A stretch of DNA of 64,000 nucleotides from Malurus cyaneus samueli (lineage: Eukaryota; Chordata; Aves; Passeriformes; Maluridae), in contig CM019214.1 of assembly GCA_009741485.1 (NCBI GenBank), forward strand, positions 52,841,310-52,905,309. The letters run 5' to 3'. The translations under genes and the position numbers were made by a program. The notes under the pieces were generated by a model that worked only from the letters and a program-made list of their open reading frames with translations, had not been told where the DNA came from and did not search any database. Shown one piece after another: positions 39,201-52,886 of this stretch; the stretch's first letter is position 1, and each line of letters begins with the position of its first letter.

Positions 39201-42200
39201 TCAGTGGCAACTCTGTTTTTCAAGATGTCCATGTGCTCTGGATCCCAGTGGCTGATAAGGCAGGTAAAATGTTCCACTGCCTATTTCTGAACACTGTCTT
39301 GCTTAGTAGGACCGTGAATCACCAGTGATCAAACAAGATTAGACTTGACCTTCTACTCAGTTTCTAGAACAAACAGATTTTTCAGTCTCCATTCTACAAT
39401 TTTTGTCATTCACTGCTGCATCAATTGACATCTGCTCCACAATAAAAAGTTCAGCAGCTGTCCTTCCCAGTCTCTTAGCATTGTAACCAAGCTTCCAAAT
39501 TCGCTCAACTGCATCATTCTCCCCCAGATGGAAGCTCCCATCATTTTCCTCTCTGTGGTGTCAAGAGCCCCACAGCCCTGCTGGGACATCCAAGAAAACA
39601 GTTGTAATTCCATGAATCCACTGAGGTATCCATCCAAGAAAATACTGTATAATGTCATGTATACTGTGATGTACAACAAACACAGTGCGCCTTTAAAGTC
39701 AGAGCATTGGGGGAAACACAGGATTGAGGGACAAGTATGAGCAGGGCTACAAAGTCTGACAGCTTTCCATATTGTCCATGCTGTCCAGACGTCCACATGA
39801 GTTTAACATGAAACTCTCTGCCAACGGTAACAGCTCACATGCCCTAACAATGAACAGATACATAAATACTAACTACTACATAACTAAATTAATTTAACCA
39901 GCCAACAACACACAATAATCAGATAGGGAGAGCAGATCACTATTAGAAACTGATAAATTGAAGAAACTCCAGACTCTACCTAAACATTGCTGTATTGTAC
40001 CCTCATATCCTTGGAGTCCTCATAGGAATCCGTAGTTCTTAGTCTCAAAACTTGCTCCCAAAGAATGAAAGTCTGAAAAGGCAAAAAAAAAATAGGAAAA
40101 TATTGTAACATCATAAAGTTTGAAAATCTAAATGAGGAATTATATGCTTGTTTTCAGCATTTTTTCATCTGCAGTGTTGGACTAAACACAATACTGTGAA
40201 AGTTTTTGTTTCTTTCCTGGACTTATAAAAATAAGAGCATCTATAAACCCAGAATATCCAAACCCACCAAATAAACATTCTTCTTCTTTTTCAGCAGAGG
40301 CAGATTAGCTTTTGTAGAGTAATTTCTTATTGCTTTCCCTAAAACATTTGAAAGCAATACCACAGTTTTTAAAACTTTTGAAATGAGACATCTCATTTTG
40401 TGCTTTGATGCTTGCAGTTTTTTAATGATGTTTACCAAAGAATGTTTGTAATAAGTACATTTTTCATTTGAATGGTGCAATGTAATCAATGTTAAAACAC
40501 ATATGTTTGCAGATATTAGGCTACATTTCTGACTAAACCTGACTAAATCCTTGTCCTTTTTTGCCAAATCAGGGCTGGGATAACTTGACATGCTCAGTAA
40601 AAAAACTTTTGAGAATCTCAAGTGTTTTGAATCCAGTAAGCACCACATTACTCATTGTTCTGTGGAACATGATGTCAAGCATTTTTGTTGGGTTGATTAG
40701 GTGTGAAAAATGGAAAATCTTTCGTATCATCAGGAATGGTCTCTTCAAGATGTTCATGTCATAGTTCTTCCATTTTCAGCATGATTTAGACTCTTCTTTC
40801 CATGCAAGTCCCTTGAACAGGAAACAAGAAGTGTTTTCTAATTTTCTGGGTTGATGTGATTTTTAAACACAACCATTTTTCTGTGTTGAGTAATAAACAC
40901 CAAGGCAGTTGTGCAGGCAGTACTCTTTCTTCCCTATTTTTAATGAAGATTTTTACAGCTAGTCTACTTTGTATTTCTCATACAGCCTGACAAGTTCAGT
41001 AAATTAAATCATGAAGCTTTTCTTTGCAGTATTTAGCGAAACAGCACAAAAAGAAGATGGCAATCATTTTCATTTTTAGTACAGAAGCTCAAAATTGCAA
41101 GGCAAGCTCTGTTACCTTTTGCATAATCCATGGAACAAAAGGTAGAAGAAAAAATCTAATTCACACCGCTATCTTAGCAGCTCCTAAATCCTTCAAGAAT
41201 ACCTGTTCTGGATTTGATTACTTTTGGAAAAAATATAATCTGATTTTCTATCGCTGTTGTATGTAATTGTTTGCTCTTTGACTAAACATTATTTCCTATC
41301 CTCAGATTCTCATGTGATTTGAAAACACTGCCCACATCACTGCTATATATGTATGTGTTGCTGCTGGCAGAGAAATGGCTACGGAGTTTTTTACAAAGTT
41401 TTTATCAATCATCAGTTGCCTCTGAAAATATATATTTGCATTATACTAGGAATACATAGGTGTTGTCATTAGTGGGAAGGCAGAAAGCAGAGTAAGGCAT
41501 TATTTTTCTTCTGAATCTTTTTCAGTGCAAGCTTATGCAAAATTCCCAGGACACATTGCATTTTAGACAGCAAAAAAAGTATTGCAAACTTGCAAGAAGT
41601 CTACTCTGTACTCATATGGAATAAAGTCAGCATAATGAAGAAGCAGTGTTGGGTTCCTCCTGAACCTCTGAAAAAGGCACAAGAAAAAGGCTTTTTATTC
41701 TCTATTTCTTTGCTATTGAAACAGACTAAAATATCAGTCATGTGCTTTTTTATATGTCTGAATGAGCCCTCTTGGCATTTCAAGGCTTGAGCACAGTGGG
41801 CTGGGTACTCAAGTTTTAATTTTCCTGTCAGCTGAATAATACAACTTTCATGGTCCCTCTTCTCCTTAATCCTCTTTGAAAGTTCTTTCTTTTTTTTAAA
41901 CTTCAAGTATATCTTATACTTCAATATTTGTTATACAAATTCTCCCCAAACCACTGGCAACAACTTTCACTGGGCCAATGAGCACATGAACATTCACTAG
42001 ACTGTGGACAAGAGTGGTTTTGAGGAAACTGTGTTGGATATTATTTCTTGAAAACAGCTCTATGCACCTCTGATGGATACTACATCATTCTTCGATACCC
42101 AGGGGAGTTAACTTTCAGCTCTGACCCCAAAAGAAACCCCGAGGGCCAGTCTCAGTTAGTAATCAGAAAATTGACAGGGTTACTTTGCACTTGCTGCAAG

Positions 42201-44913
42201 ATCACAAATTCTGTTTTCAATGCTGTTAAGAAAGATATTCTTGAAGCATTTCTGCCTGCCTCCTACACATGACAAGTGTTTCAGAAAATAATGCAACTTG
42301 GTGGTTGCACCTTAGTAGGTAGTAGCAGGTCATCCGATGATTTGTTGCTCAGAGAGAAATTTTTTGTTTTCTCTACCCAGACAAGTTGCCAAAACTCTGT
42401 CACAAAAAGATTATTTACAACTCCAAATATTTTTTCACCACTTCTTTAGTCCTTCAAGCAAGTGGCTTCACTGATCCAAGACACAGCTGTTAGAAAAAGG
42501 GAAACATGACGAGGCTGCACATGCCACTTGTAGCTCTTGAAGGAATCTGTGGGGTTGCTGACTGCCTGAGAAGCATCCTCACTTATTCCTGCAGTGGTGA
42601 TCCCGCTGAGCATCCTGCGGAGCAAGGCCTCCCTGAGCATGTGGAGGCAGCTTTGCAGCCCCAGAATGGTTTCCTTTCCCCTTCAGGGACTAGATGGACA
42701 TCATAAAAATGCATGCCACATGGCAGTCAAAAACCTGCACGCAGCCAAGACAGCTGTAATCTGGTTTTGGACCTGGAAGCAGCAGAATAAAATTAAATGT
42801 GGGTTAAACACCATCTTGGCACTCACCCAAGGTCTGGGGTAGATCCTGCTAAGTTTTGTGTTGCCATGGCTACACGAGTGGTTAAAACACACTCGAGGGT
42901 TTCTCTGTGAGTGACAGACTGTCTTTGATTGCATTGAGGTGTATCTTGCGTTCTGTCCCTGGGATCATGAAAACCTTTTGCTGACTTGGTTTGCAAGCCT
43001 AATCTCCCTCTACCCGAAAATTGCTCTGCTGAAGAAGGTTGTGCACTACTGAACCTACTTTTAAACAAAACATGAAAAATAATATGGAAATTAAGGACCC
43101 AGAAATTTCAGTGCTGATATTAAAATGGTTTTAATTATTTTAGAGAGATACAGTACTCAAATCATTGTTCACTCCATACTTTCTAAATGCACTTAGGCTA
43201 AACTTGCCTGAGTCATGTTTTCATACCAAAAATTTAGCTCTGAATAACCACTGGGTTTAGTCTTGTACTCACAGAGGACACTCCAAAAGAGGTTTGATTC
43301 CTATGTCTCTGTCTTTGAGTGAATGAAATCTAATGAAGCAAATCATATTTTCCTCACAAGTGAATTCAGTGGCTCACGACGTGGGTTCTCTCGCATTTTT
43401 GCCTTCAGCTAATTTTACCCCTCCTGCTAAGTAATGAAAGATTTGGGTCAATTTAATGTAAGACTAGATACACAAAGCAGTGCAAAATAACTGAAGCCAA
43501 CCTTAACTTTTTTAGTGCAATATAATTTACACTGAGATGCTGGAATCTGGAAAACTCTCAGAAAGGAAGACTAGCTGTAACAGATTTATATACTTTTATG
43601 GAAGATGGATAACACGTTCTGCTTGGCAAGGAAGCCCAGGCTTTTACAAAGCCCAGCAGCCTTCTTTGAATGCTAACAGGGTGTCTCTGTTTGTGGAAAC
43701 ACAGCTTTCCTGTTTCGCCTCCTCTCTTTTGAGCTGAGTGCATGCAATTTTTTCTTCTTGGATGTCTTTCTGTTCTAAAGGTCAATGGAGCAGTTTTTAC
43801 TTGGCTTTGCAGGTAAGAGCAAGGTTACTGATGGCTGCTGTACTTCAGCATCACTTCTTATCCTGTGCCCAGTAAAAGGACTAGCAGCATCAGCTGAGGA
43901 TTTCTTCAGTATGTGGGAATTAGGAGTGATCCAAAGACTAGAGAAAGAATAAGCTCTGAGCCTTACTTTTCATAGTCACTGGTTTACAACAATATATAGA
44001 AAAAGGCATGAGTTCTCCCTTCTGTTCTGAAAGAGTAATTTCTTTGCAGTGACTTTCAAAATCAAATGTTTCAAAAGACAAAATTTCCAACATTCTAAAT
44101 CCACGGAAGTGAAATTAAAATATGTAGACTTCTTACAATCACAGTGACTCCAACACTGAAAAGTTGTGCTGATATGGAAGAGTGTATAATGGTTCTTACA
44201 GACATGGGGCTGAATTCAGAGCAGTTGATGCTATAGTGGACGTGACTCTGTGGATGCTGGTGTGCCGTGAGTACTGGGAATGTTTGTAATATTCTGGGAC
44301 ATCAGTCACAGTGTCAGCTCCAGCTCATTTTCACTTTCTTTTGCTTTCATTAGCATGGCTGTTTCCAGACACATTGAAAGCACACGAGTGAGGTTAATGT
44401 CTGGGTACATAGGAATAGCATCAGGAAATGAAACCACCACAAGTTTCCTAGTAAGTGGAAGGTGAAGCACTACAGTGTGTGGCAGGAAATTTTATCAGCA
44501 TGTACATGGATAGGCAGTAGTTGTCCACTTTATCTAATCTTTATTTTCTCCTTCTTCAGAGCAATCACACAAATATTTATGGACGTGGTATTACAATATC
44601 ATGCTGTTATATCTGTGAACACAGGATGTGTGTGTTTAACCATAGACATATTGCATACAAAACTCCATTACTACATCAGAATACTCCAAGGTATCTTTCA
44701 AACACACTGTTAAGACCTTCAATTCTTGACTTGCTGAACTACATTACATGTTTTCCTGTCTGTCAGAAAAAATTATCTCTTTTATGTTCCGTGATGGTGG
44801 AGGAAAATAGGAAGTTGGATATCAGCTATGTAATCTTTTGGGTTTCCCTTTTCTGTTGGTCAGGAAAAAGCTTTGCATGACTTTGACAAAACCTCAGAAA
44901 ATAATCTTTTTTT
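36231..44913. other. Spacer, nothing coding recognised
   Basis: Long spacer of ordinary composition. Open frames at 39410-39796 (minus, 128 codons) and 40241-40648 (minus, 135 codons) have no domain that I recognise. I saw no RNA gene and no clear transposon. Confidence 0.5.
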
Positions 44914-44968
44914 CTATTCCTTTCTTTTTCTATTCCTTTCTTTTTCTATTCCTTTCTTTTTCTATTTC
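44914..44968. repeat. 16-bp pyrimidine minisatellite, about 3.4 copies
   Basis: Unit CTATTCCTTTCTTTTT repeated three times nearly perfectly, then partially. The high identity suggests recent expansion or ongoing slippage. Confidence 0.95.
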
Positions 44969-46006
44969 CAAATAAACATTTCTGTATAGCCAGAGATATG
45001 TAGGCATCAAAGCACCATGGAAAACACTATAAGTCAAGCATTCACATTTTATAAAGGAGATAACAAGCAGAAAGGGCTAATGTTGGCTCCTTTTTTGTCA
45101 TGCAGGTGGTGGTCAACTAACTCTGATATCTTATGGGAACAGATTACTTTAGGTTGCAGAGAGTAAGGGGCCAAGCAGAGAATAGGAACAGTGTTCAGCC
45201 TTTCCTTCCTGCTGCATGTAGACATGCTGTGTCCCTGCACTGGGGTGTAATTGCTGCTGAAGTTACAACCATTTCCAGTTTCGGCTGGAAACCTTTGGAG
45301 TTGAGTTACCAGGGTGTCCCTACCCTGCTGATGACAGATTTGGACAAAGAGTTTAAATGTCATGAGGGGATCAATCCCATCTTGCAGGGTGACACCAGGG
45401 CCCTTGCTGCCCTCCTGCCGTGCTGCAGCTTGTGAGAGTGTTCAGCTCCCAAGTCAAACTTCCATCCTGAATTTGAACAAGTCACAAAATTTAAGCCCTT
45501 CTCTGAGTTCCCAGGTGGATAGCAGCAGAGTATATCACTGCAGATAGAGCTGAGCTGAAAATCTTCAATAAAGTTATGGCACTGGAATGATAAGGCCAAT
45601 ACCTGTACTTAAAATAGGAAATGTTTCACAGATGGCTAAAAAGTGGAGTGCTGGCCTTTAGGCTAGAGTTTGAAGTTCTTGTTTCATTCCACTTACCCAG
45701 GACTGAAATAGAAACTATCAGAAAGACGAAGAGGTAAAGCCCAGCATTCAGGGATGAGCAGTTTGTAGCTTGCAGCTCAGCTTGCAGGCATTTGTTCCTG
45801 GAAACCTGGCAAAAGAAAGTAGCTGAGAGAACTGAAGAAAAAGCTCCTTTTTGTTGGCAAACATTAGTCAGCTTGTGATTAAAAAGAAAAACTTCTTTTT
45901 ATGTAAAATTTAAAAGCCACCCTCATCTGGAATATTATGACAGGAGATGCCCAAGAATGCAAATTTGGGTAGCTAGGACACAGGAAGCAAAGCCAATCAT
46001 GAAAAA

Positions 46007-46030
46007 AAGGAGTATTTTAAAATACTCCTT
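46007..46030. repeat. Perfect 24-bp palindrome
   Basis: AAGGAGTATTTT is followed directly by its reverse complement, with no spacer. It could extrude as a cruciform. No gene lies nearby. Confidence 0.9.
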
Positions 46031-46598
46031 GTGCAAGGATTAGGAAATACCTTCTGATGACTTTTTCACTGAAGTTTGAAATGTTCAAGTGTCAGATGTT
46101 TTTTTCTCCCAATATTTTGTGATTAAGTTCTTGCACATTATTGCAAAGAAATTTTTTATTCTTCCTTGAAATGCATATCTCCGAAACCCAGACTGTGGTG
46201 TTATGATAGCTTCAGCTTACTGTGAAAACATATTCCATTACCTTCACTGCTCTTGCATCATTTCCCATTTTTATGGTGTTATTGTTCTTCATAACTGTAT
46301 CTGTATTCCTCCTTTGTGGAGCACAGAGTAGTAGACAGAAGCCACCTGTGAAATTTATGTATTTACATTAATAGAAAACAGTGAACTTGAGTGATGCTTT
46401 TGCAGTTTTATGTACAGCATAAATCATTTATTTGTCCTCTGTTTGTGACAGTCTGCAGTTTAAGCAAATTATTTGCTGACACAAAACATAAGTGGAACTG
46501 TAGGTTCAGAAGCTTTGCTGTGCTCCTCTTTTATCTGCTCCCATTTCTTCACGGAGCATTTTGATCTCCCCTAAAGAAATACTTTAAAAGTAACAGTC

Positions 46599-46647
46599 TT
46601 TTTTTTTTTTTTTTTTTTTTTTATTTTTTTTTTTTTTTTTTTTTTTT
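46599..46647. repeat. Poly(T) tract, 49 bases with one A
   Basis: A T run interrupted once by A at 46623, then GTGTGTTG. Read on the minus strand it would be a poly(A), and sequence above 46648 would be upstream of it, but nothing gene-like was recognised there. Confidence 0.9.
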
Positions 46648-49600
46648 GTGTGTTGTGGTGTGCTGCATGCCAGGTAAAAATAAGAGGACCATGTTCTAAT
46701 TGTGCAAAAATTGCTTCTTTTTAAACACAAGAATTTTTGAAATTTTTCCCATACCGGCTAGGTTTTTCAGCCATGTGCACGGAGGGGTATTCTGGTGCTG
46801 GCTTCACATTCTTCCATCCCACAGCTTGGTCTCCTTCCCCCTTTGTATCATGCTGCTCCTACGTGGGCAGTATTTAGAAAAAGCTGCAAAAAGCACTTTT
46901 TAATTTCGGCCTTTCCAGTAACCGAATGATTCATTGCAAAGCCAGGAGCAGAATGGTCTGATTAGAGCTGTCCTGGCACAGCAGCACTCCACCTTACGCA
47001 GAGTATCCATTATTTCACTGCATGGAATGTTATTTTGGCTCCTGCTGGAGCTGGACTTGATGTGACAGAGAAACTCCAGCCTTCAGAGAGTGGGAAGTGA
47101 CATCCCAGCATGACTGCCTTCTGCAAGTTCTTACCTCCTGGAGAAGAGAAGTCAGTCAGAGCTGCCACCAGAGAGAGGGAGTTACCCTGCTCCCTCCTCT
47201 CAGTGCTGATCTTACAGGCAAGGCAGGAGGAGGTGAAGGTTGTGCCATAAAGGAAGGTCTTCTCTCTCCTTCCACCTGCAGCTTTGGGCTTGGGAAAGAG
47301 CAGAGATAAGTTCTCCTGAGCATCACGGGTAAAGCCCTGGCCAGATTGAACTTCTAAGGGTGAGATTACAGAATTAAAAATTTTGCTCAAATCCAACATG
47401 ATTTATTGTTGAATGAATGTCAGAAATAAGTGGAGGCATGACTCAGAAGTTGCCTGCTTGGTGGGAATGTATATCCAATGAAAAGTGTTCCTGGCTACAG
47501 GGTCAAGATATTCCTGGAATATAGATGTGTCTAGGTCCAAATACCAAGGCCTGTCAGTGTGACTTCACCAATCCCCATTCTCCTGCCTCTCTCTACCTAG
47601 CTCCCAATGTTGCATCACCTTTCACCCCAGAATGATGGCAGAAAACACTGAACAGCTGCAAATGCCTCAAGCAGCCTTTAGCAATGACATGTGCAGGTGG
47701 TAGATAAAGCTCCCATGCATGGGGCAGTTATCATGGTCATAGTCCTCAGCTTCTGAGGGACAGTTCAGGGAATAAACCTCTTTTTAATACTTCCCCTTCT
47801 CCCTCCTTCCTCTTCTACATGGTACTACAGCCTTTTAGTGCTTTGTGGCAAAATTAGGGAAGTGCCAACAACAGAATTGCATTCAGGGAGCTTCACTTCT
47901 GGTGCTGGAGAGGACAAATGTCTGCCTTGTAGGAAAGGAAGTGTGCTGCTATGTCTGCATCCTTTTGACTCCAATTCTACACTTTGTCTGCTCTCCATGG
48001 TAGTTTAACTTCCTTCTGTGTCCAGCAGCGGTGATGCATTTCTATCTCTGCATTGCAGCTTCCTGCACCTTGTACCTTTAGAGCTTTTAGGCTCTAAATT
48101 CAAAGTTAGAGGCCTGTTTTGAGTGGGATATGGATTTCAAGGCCCCCAATGGTCCCTTGCAACATAAATTGTTCCCAGGTGTATGATTCTGACTTCACTT
48201 TTATATGTTCTAATGGCAGGACACTTTCAGGGATCTGAGGTTGTCTCACTGCATGTTTGTTTGAAGGATTGATCTGCTAGACCTGTTTGAAAGGTAAGGT
48301 AAACTACAGAATTTGTGCTGTAAACAGAGGTGTCATACATAAATACATGTTCACCTGCATGTTACAACTGGAATATGGATGCCCAAATGGGATGTGGACA
48401 ACAAATTTGAAAACCTTACTTCAAATGTGTATTCCAAAATAGAAGGGCATCATCATATCCTTCCCATGTTAAAGAGAAGAGGATTTCAGGATGAAATCTT
48501 GAAGATATACATGCACTCAACTAAAAGTTGCTCAGCTCACTGGCATAGGTCTGCAGGTTTTTCAACCAGAAATGAAAAACTCCCTGGGCAAAGGAGTAGA
48601 GGAAGAATCTAACCTCCCAGGAATGAGTTCAACAGACATTTTTCTTTTTCCTTTGTTAATGTTTTTATATGCTCTATAAACATAAGAACTATCATGGAAG
48701 AATTCATTTTTTCAAGGAGGTGAGCATCTGGCTCTCTAACACTGTTTATGGTGCAGATGTGTCAAGCCTGGGTCCCATCATGATGACAAATAGTCCTCAC
48801 GGCTCTCTTTGACTGTCCCTTTCTGTCTGTATCCATTGTGTGTCTTGTCATTTACACAGATTAATTCAGATTACAAAAACTTTGTGACAGGAAGATGCTG
48901 TCTTGTTCTGTGTTTATGAGATACTTAGTGTGATTAGGTGAACATCCGTTGGATCACTGCTTTTTAACCTGCACTTGTGCCATGGGCTTATGCATCTGGG
49001 AAATTTAGTCATTCTGAAACTTGTCTTCATCCTGCTGTTGAGCAGCTGTGCTACTCAAGAAGAAAGCATGAGAGCATTTTGAATTTTAGGGAAGCAGAAA
49101 CCTCTGTGGTCAGTGGAAAAAGACTCATCTTCTGTGTCTCTCTTGGTGAAAATAGAGACTGTTTTTGTAGTATTAACATATCACGAGCACAAGCTGTTCT
49201 TGTGGCATTTTTTGCTTGGCTGTCTCATAGGAAAAACAAGGGATGAGGGGGAAGAAAAGGAAATATCAAAAGGGCTCTGAGTATCTGGTCATGTGTGTGT
49301 GTGTACATGCATGAGGTGGGAAGAGGGACAGAAATAGTAAAGGAGCAAAAATAAAAAGGGTATGAAAGGTGGGAGGGAAATGAGCAGAGGAAAGCAAACT
49401 TAAAATAAAGCAGATTGCACCCCTGTAAAAGATAGAAACAATATTAGGCATTCTTGGATTACTTCCATCAGTTTTTTCAGAAATTGAATTAAGCTCTCTA
49501 CCAGCCATTTGTGTTGCCATCTGATTTCAGTTTCACTGAACTGCCACAGAGTGTTTCTGGTTCTGTGTCTCTGTAAAGTCCTCAGGAGTTTAAGCTGGGA

Positions 49601-49888
49601 GAGAAACATGAATTTTGGTTTTTCTGCTTACATAGTTATCTAAGGGGGTTCTCTATTTTAAGTTTTTCATATATTAAGTATATATGACTGTATTGTTATG
49701 ATGAACTTTTGAGGATATCTGAGAGAGCAGGCAAGGAGAAACTGCCTGAACTTTCTTTTTTGTACCTGCTACTCCATCTCTTCCACTTTCTGTTCCATTT
49801 CACAAAATAAAGTTTTTTTAACTATGGACTGATATCTCATCATCTTTCAGTGATGGTATTTCAGACAAACATGGTATTCAGTTCTGAT
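46648..49888. other. Spacer, nothing certain
   Basis: A stretch at about 48120-48190 (GATTTCAAGGCCCCCAATGG, then TCCCTTGCAAC and TATGATTCTGA) resembles a diverged CR1 3' tail, but no upstream LINE body is recognisable. A short TG repeat lies at 49292-49304. No gene seen. Confidence 0.4.
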
Positions 49889-49889
49889 A

Positions 49890-50535
49890 TCAGAGCTGCT
49901 GGCACAGCACCGGGCCAGCTGTGGCTTTTTAGAGGCTTTGCGCCTGTGTGGAAAGAACAGGCTGCTGAGGGCTGGTGTGAAGGATTCCCTTGTAAAGGTG
50001 ACGAGCCTGTGCTTAGGTGTGCCCTAAAGAGTATCTCCTCACTCCTCCATGTGAGATAACCCAGCTGTGTCTCTTCCAGGAGCCCTTTGGAGGAGGCTCC
50101 TGCCCTCTCTCCCCATGGAGCCAGTCAGCGAGACACACGCCGTGTGGCTCCTCCAAAACCTGTGCCGTGCAAATGGATCACTCTCCTGGTCACACCACGA
50201 GCAGCTGCCAACTGAAACACACCTCAGGGCAGCCAGCCCTCCTCTGGAGCAGAGCTGAGGAAGGCAGGTGGCTGTGGAGCTCAGGGCTGCACTGGGAACA
50301 CCAGGAGGAGAAACCCTGGGCTCTGCTTGTTCTGTTTGTCAGCGTACCTGCCAGGACCTGCTGGCAGGGTAGAGCTGCTCAGATGAGAAATTCCATCTGC
50401 TTTTATCTAGGACAGCTGCACAGCAGGAAACCAAGCCACAATCAAGAATATGTACCAGCAGAGAAACCATCACTTGAGGCTGGAAATGGAGGATGCAGGA
50501 ATTTCCAGCAATATCTAAGTGAGTCTTACTGAGAC
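49890..50535 (+). other. GC-richer segment with a 171-codon open frame, not recognised
   Basis: This 650-base segment is clearly richer in GC than its surroundings. It holds an open frame at 50017-50532 (its first codon is not ATG) with no recognisable domain. A splice-acceptor-like TCTCTTCCAG lies at 50070-50079. It could be an exon of a noncoding transcript, an old gene remnant or simply a GC-rich patch. I see no protein homology. Confidence 0.3.
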
Positions 50536-51072
50536 TGTGGAGAGCTGTATATCACTGAGATTCATTGATATCCTTGCAATAGAGGGAATTATCAGTTTCA
50601 CATACAATGTGGTATTTGCTTTTTTATTAGCCATCTTATTTCTGATTTTAATACTTAGATGTTTTACTTTGTCATCTGTGTAATTTTAGTTAAGTAATTT
50701 GACTTTTAGTTTTGACTCAGTGCCTTGGGACCAATCTATTCTTTCTTCTTGTCATTTCTGTCCATGGCATAAGCTCTGGATGACATATGTAGTCTGTCTA
50801 AATATCAAAGGTTTATAAAAAAGGGAGCAAACGAGGAAAATGTCAGGAAAACATCTCAGACTAGCTGTGATTTACATGGAAAAACATTTTTAACATCAAA
50901 GCTGATTTCCAAGATAAATTCTCACACTGTACTCTGACAGAAGTCCCCATTGATGGTCAAAAGTGGACACTGTTCTTCGAACAAAGCCACCCACACCTAA
51001 AAAGGTGATTCTATCCTGGGAGCAGATGACTGCAGTGCAGCTCTCAAAACCTGAATTTTTACCACAGTAAAA

Positions 51073-51100
51073 AATTTGCTGTTCCATGGAACAGCAAATT
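51073..51100. repeat. Perfect 28-bp palindrome
   Basis: AATTTGCTGTTCCA is followed directly by its reverse complement, with the centre between 51086 and 51087. There is no spacer. It is a candidate cruciform or dimeric binding site, and is not part of a repeat I recognise. Confidence 0.92.
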
Positions 51101-52886
51101 GACTTCCTGACTCCATGGCAGAGCAGGTATATGCAAAATCTAATGTGACTAATACCAATCTAACCCACATTTCAAGTTGACAAAACAGGTGTTATCTGTT
51201 GGGTTGGCCACCATCTTCTTGCATCCTGTGTGTAAAATGGACATAAAGATACCAGTTCCTATGAGAAAAGCTCTTATTCAAGAGCCAAAAACTTTCTCTC
51301 TCATTCTGGTTAAGACACTGATGAAGCTGGTAGCTACAAAGCCAAAAGTCTTACAAGAGAATATCAGTGAAAATCAATGATGTTTCTAGTCCTTGAAATA
51401 CTGTGGGGGAAAAAGAAAAATCTATTTTCAGTTAGATACAGTAAGAAATCACTTAGCATCAATGATTGAGAATTAGTACTGTCAAGAGCAATAAATTGTC
51501 ATTTTACTGTTAGTCACTGATAATATAGGCAGGAAAATGACAGGGGCAGTTTTCAAAGAACTTGGGAAGAGGAACAGAAGTTACAGAAGGCTCCAAGAAA
51601 ACATTCTGTGCTGTATTTAGCTGGAGTCCTCCCTGTGCCTACTGAAAACGGGTTTCTTATAGAATTAAGTAGGCCTGCTACTTTACAATCCAGCATGTGC
51701 TTTATGAAACATATGGACAGGGGGCTAGTGAGACTCACTAGCAAGGATTAAGACCTAATTTAAGAAGCAAACAAAGCTGAGTAAGGGTGTGTGTGCCAAC
51801 CAGGCAGAAGCATCCACTGGAGCTGTGTGCAAGGATGCAAACAGTGTTTGGTTTGGTAAGTGCAACTACTAGGGACACATGATGCAACTGTGATGGTACC
51901 AACAGGCAAACACAACATTTTTGTTTACAACAAAATATTTCTGCAAGTCCTAGTAGCTCTTCTATGCATTGCTTCATGTCACATATTTTACTGCAAAGCA
52001 AAACTGAGACGAAAGGGTAGAGTCAATTAAGGCCCTGTTAGGAATTTTAACAGACTACAAAGGTGCATTTCATGGTGCAGATGATGATGGGGAAGTCATA
52101 AGATTACTGGCAAGCCAGCAAAAAAAAAATGACACACTGATGGGTCGACCAGCAGTCCAGTAAATGTCAAGAAAACTTTTAGAACCACCGAAGTTTCATA
52201 TCAGAAGCTGATATTTGCATAAAATCTCTGAACAGAATTCCCCCTATCAAAGGCCAAATTTGAATTTAGTATATGTCCTATGAAAAACCATACTACATGG
52301 TAATGCCACAAGTCAGATTATAACACTGCAAAGCAAATGTTCAGGGGCAAGTATTGGATTAACACAGGCATACTGAAGCTGAGGAAAACTCAGATCCTCT
52401 TAATTAGGAATCTATTGGCTTCTGAAGGAATTTGAGTAGTCCCAGGGAAACTAAAACTTCAAGGGAGTATCTAGATCAAAATAGATGAAAGATAAAAGAT
52501 GCTGTGAGGAATCTGACAGATCTTAGGTTTTATTGGAAACTCTCAGATTCTATTATGTTCTGCTCTTGAAAAGTTACATGATGGCATCATTGAGACTCAG
52601 AAATACCTTTTTCATTAATAAGCAAAACCAAAAAAGCCTTCTTCACCGAGCAGTGAAGCAGCTGGAGCAAGAGAATAACACATCTGAAAGAGACCTGACT
52701 AAACCAGCTTCGTCATGAGGGTCCTGGAAAAATGAAAAGAATAAGTTTGGATAAAGAAAGGGATGCTCGTTGCTGGCTTTCCACTGTGGGACAATTCTGT
52801 CTTTCAATCTTAGCTATTTACAAAAGTACAAACCCATCATAAACCACTGGAAAACATAATGTAGAGGTCATTGACCAAATATTATC
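51101..52886. other. Spacer, purine-rich, possibly an unrecognised old repeat
   Basis: The plus strand is rich in A and G over about 51500-53600, unlike the neighbouring spacer, as often seen in old LINE or ERV interiors read in the sense direction. I could not match any protein motif, so no element is called. Confidence 0.3.

Noticed and set aside
39410..39796. 128-codon minus-strand open frame as a retrocopy
   Set aside because: No parent protein recognised and no poly(A) or target duplication seen.
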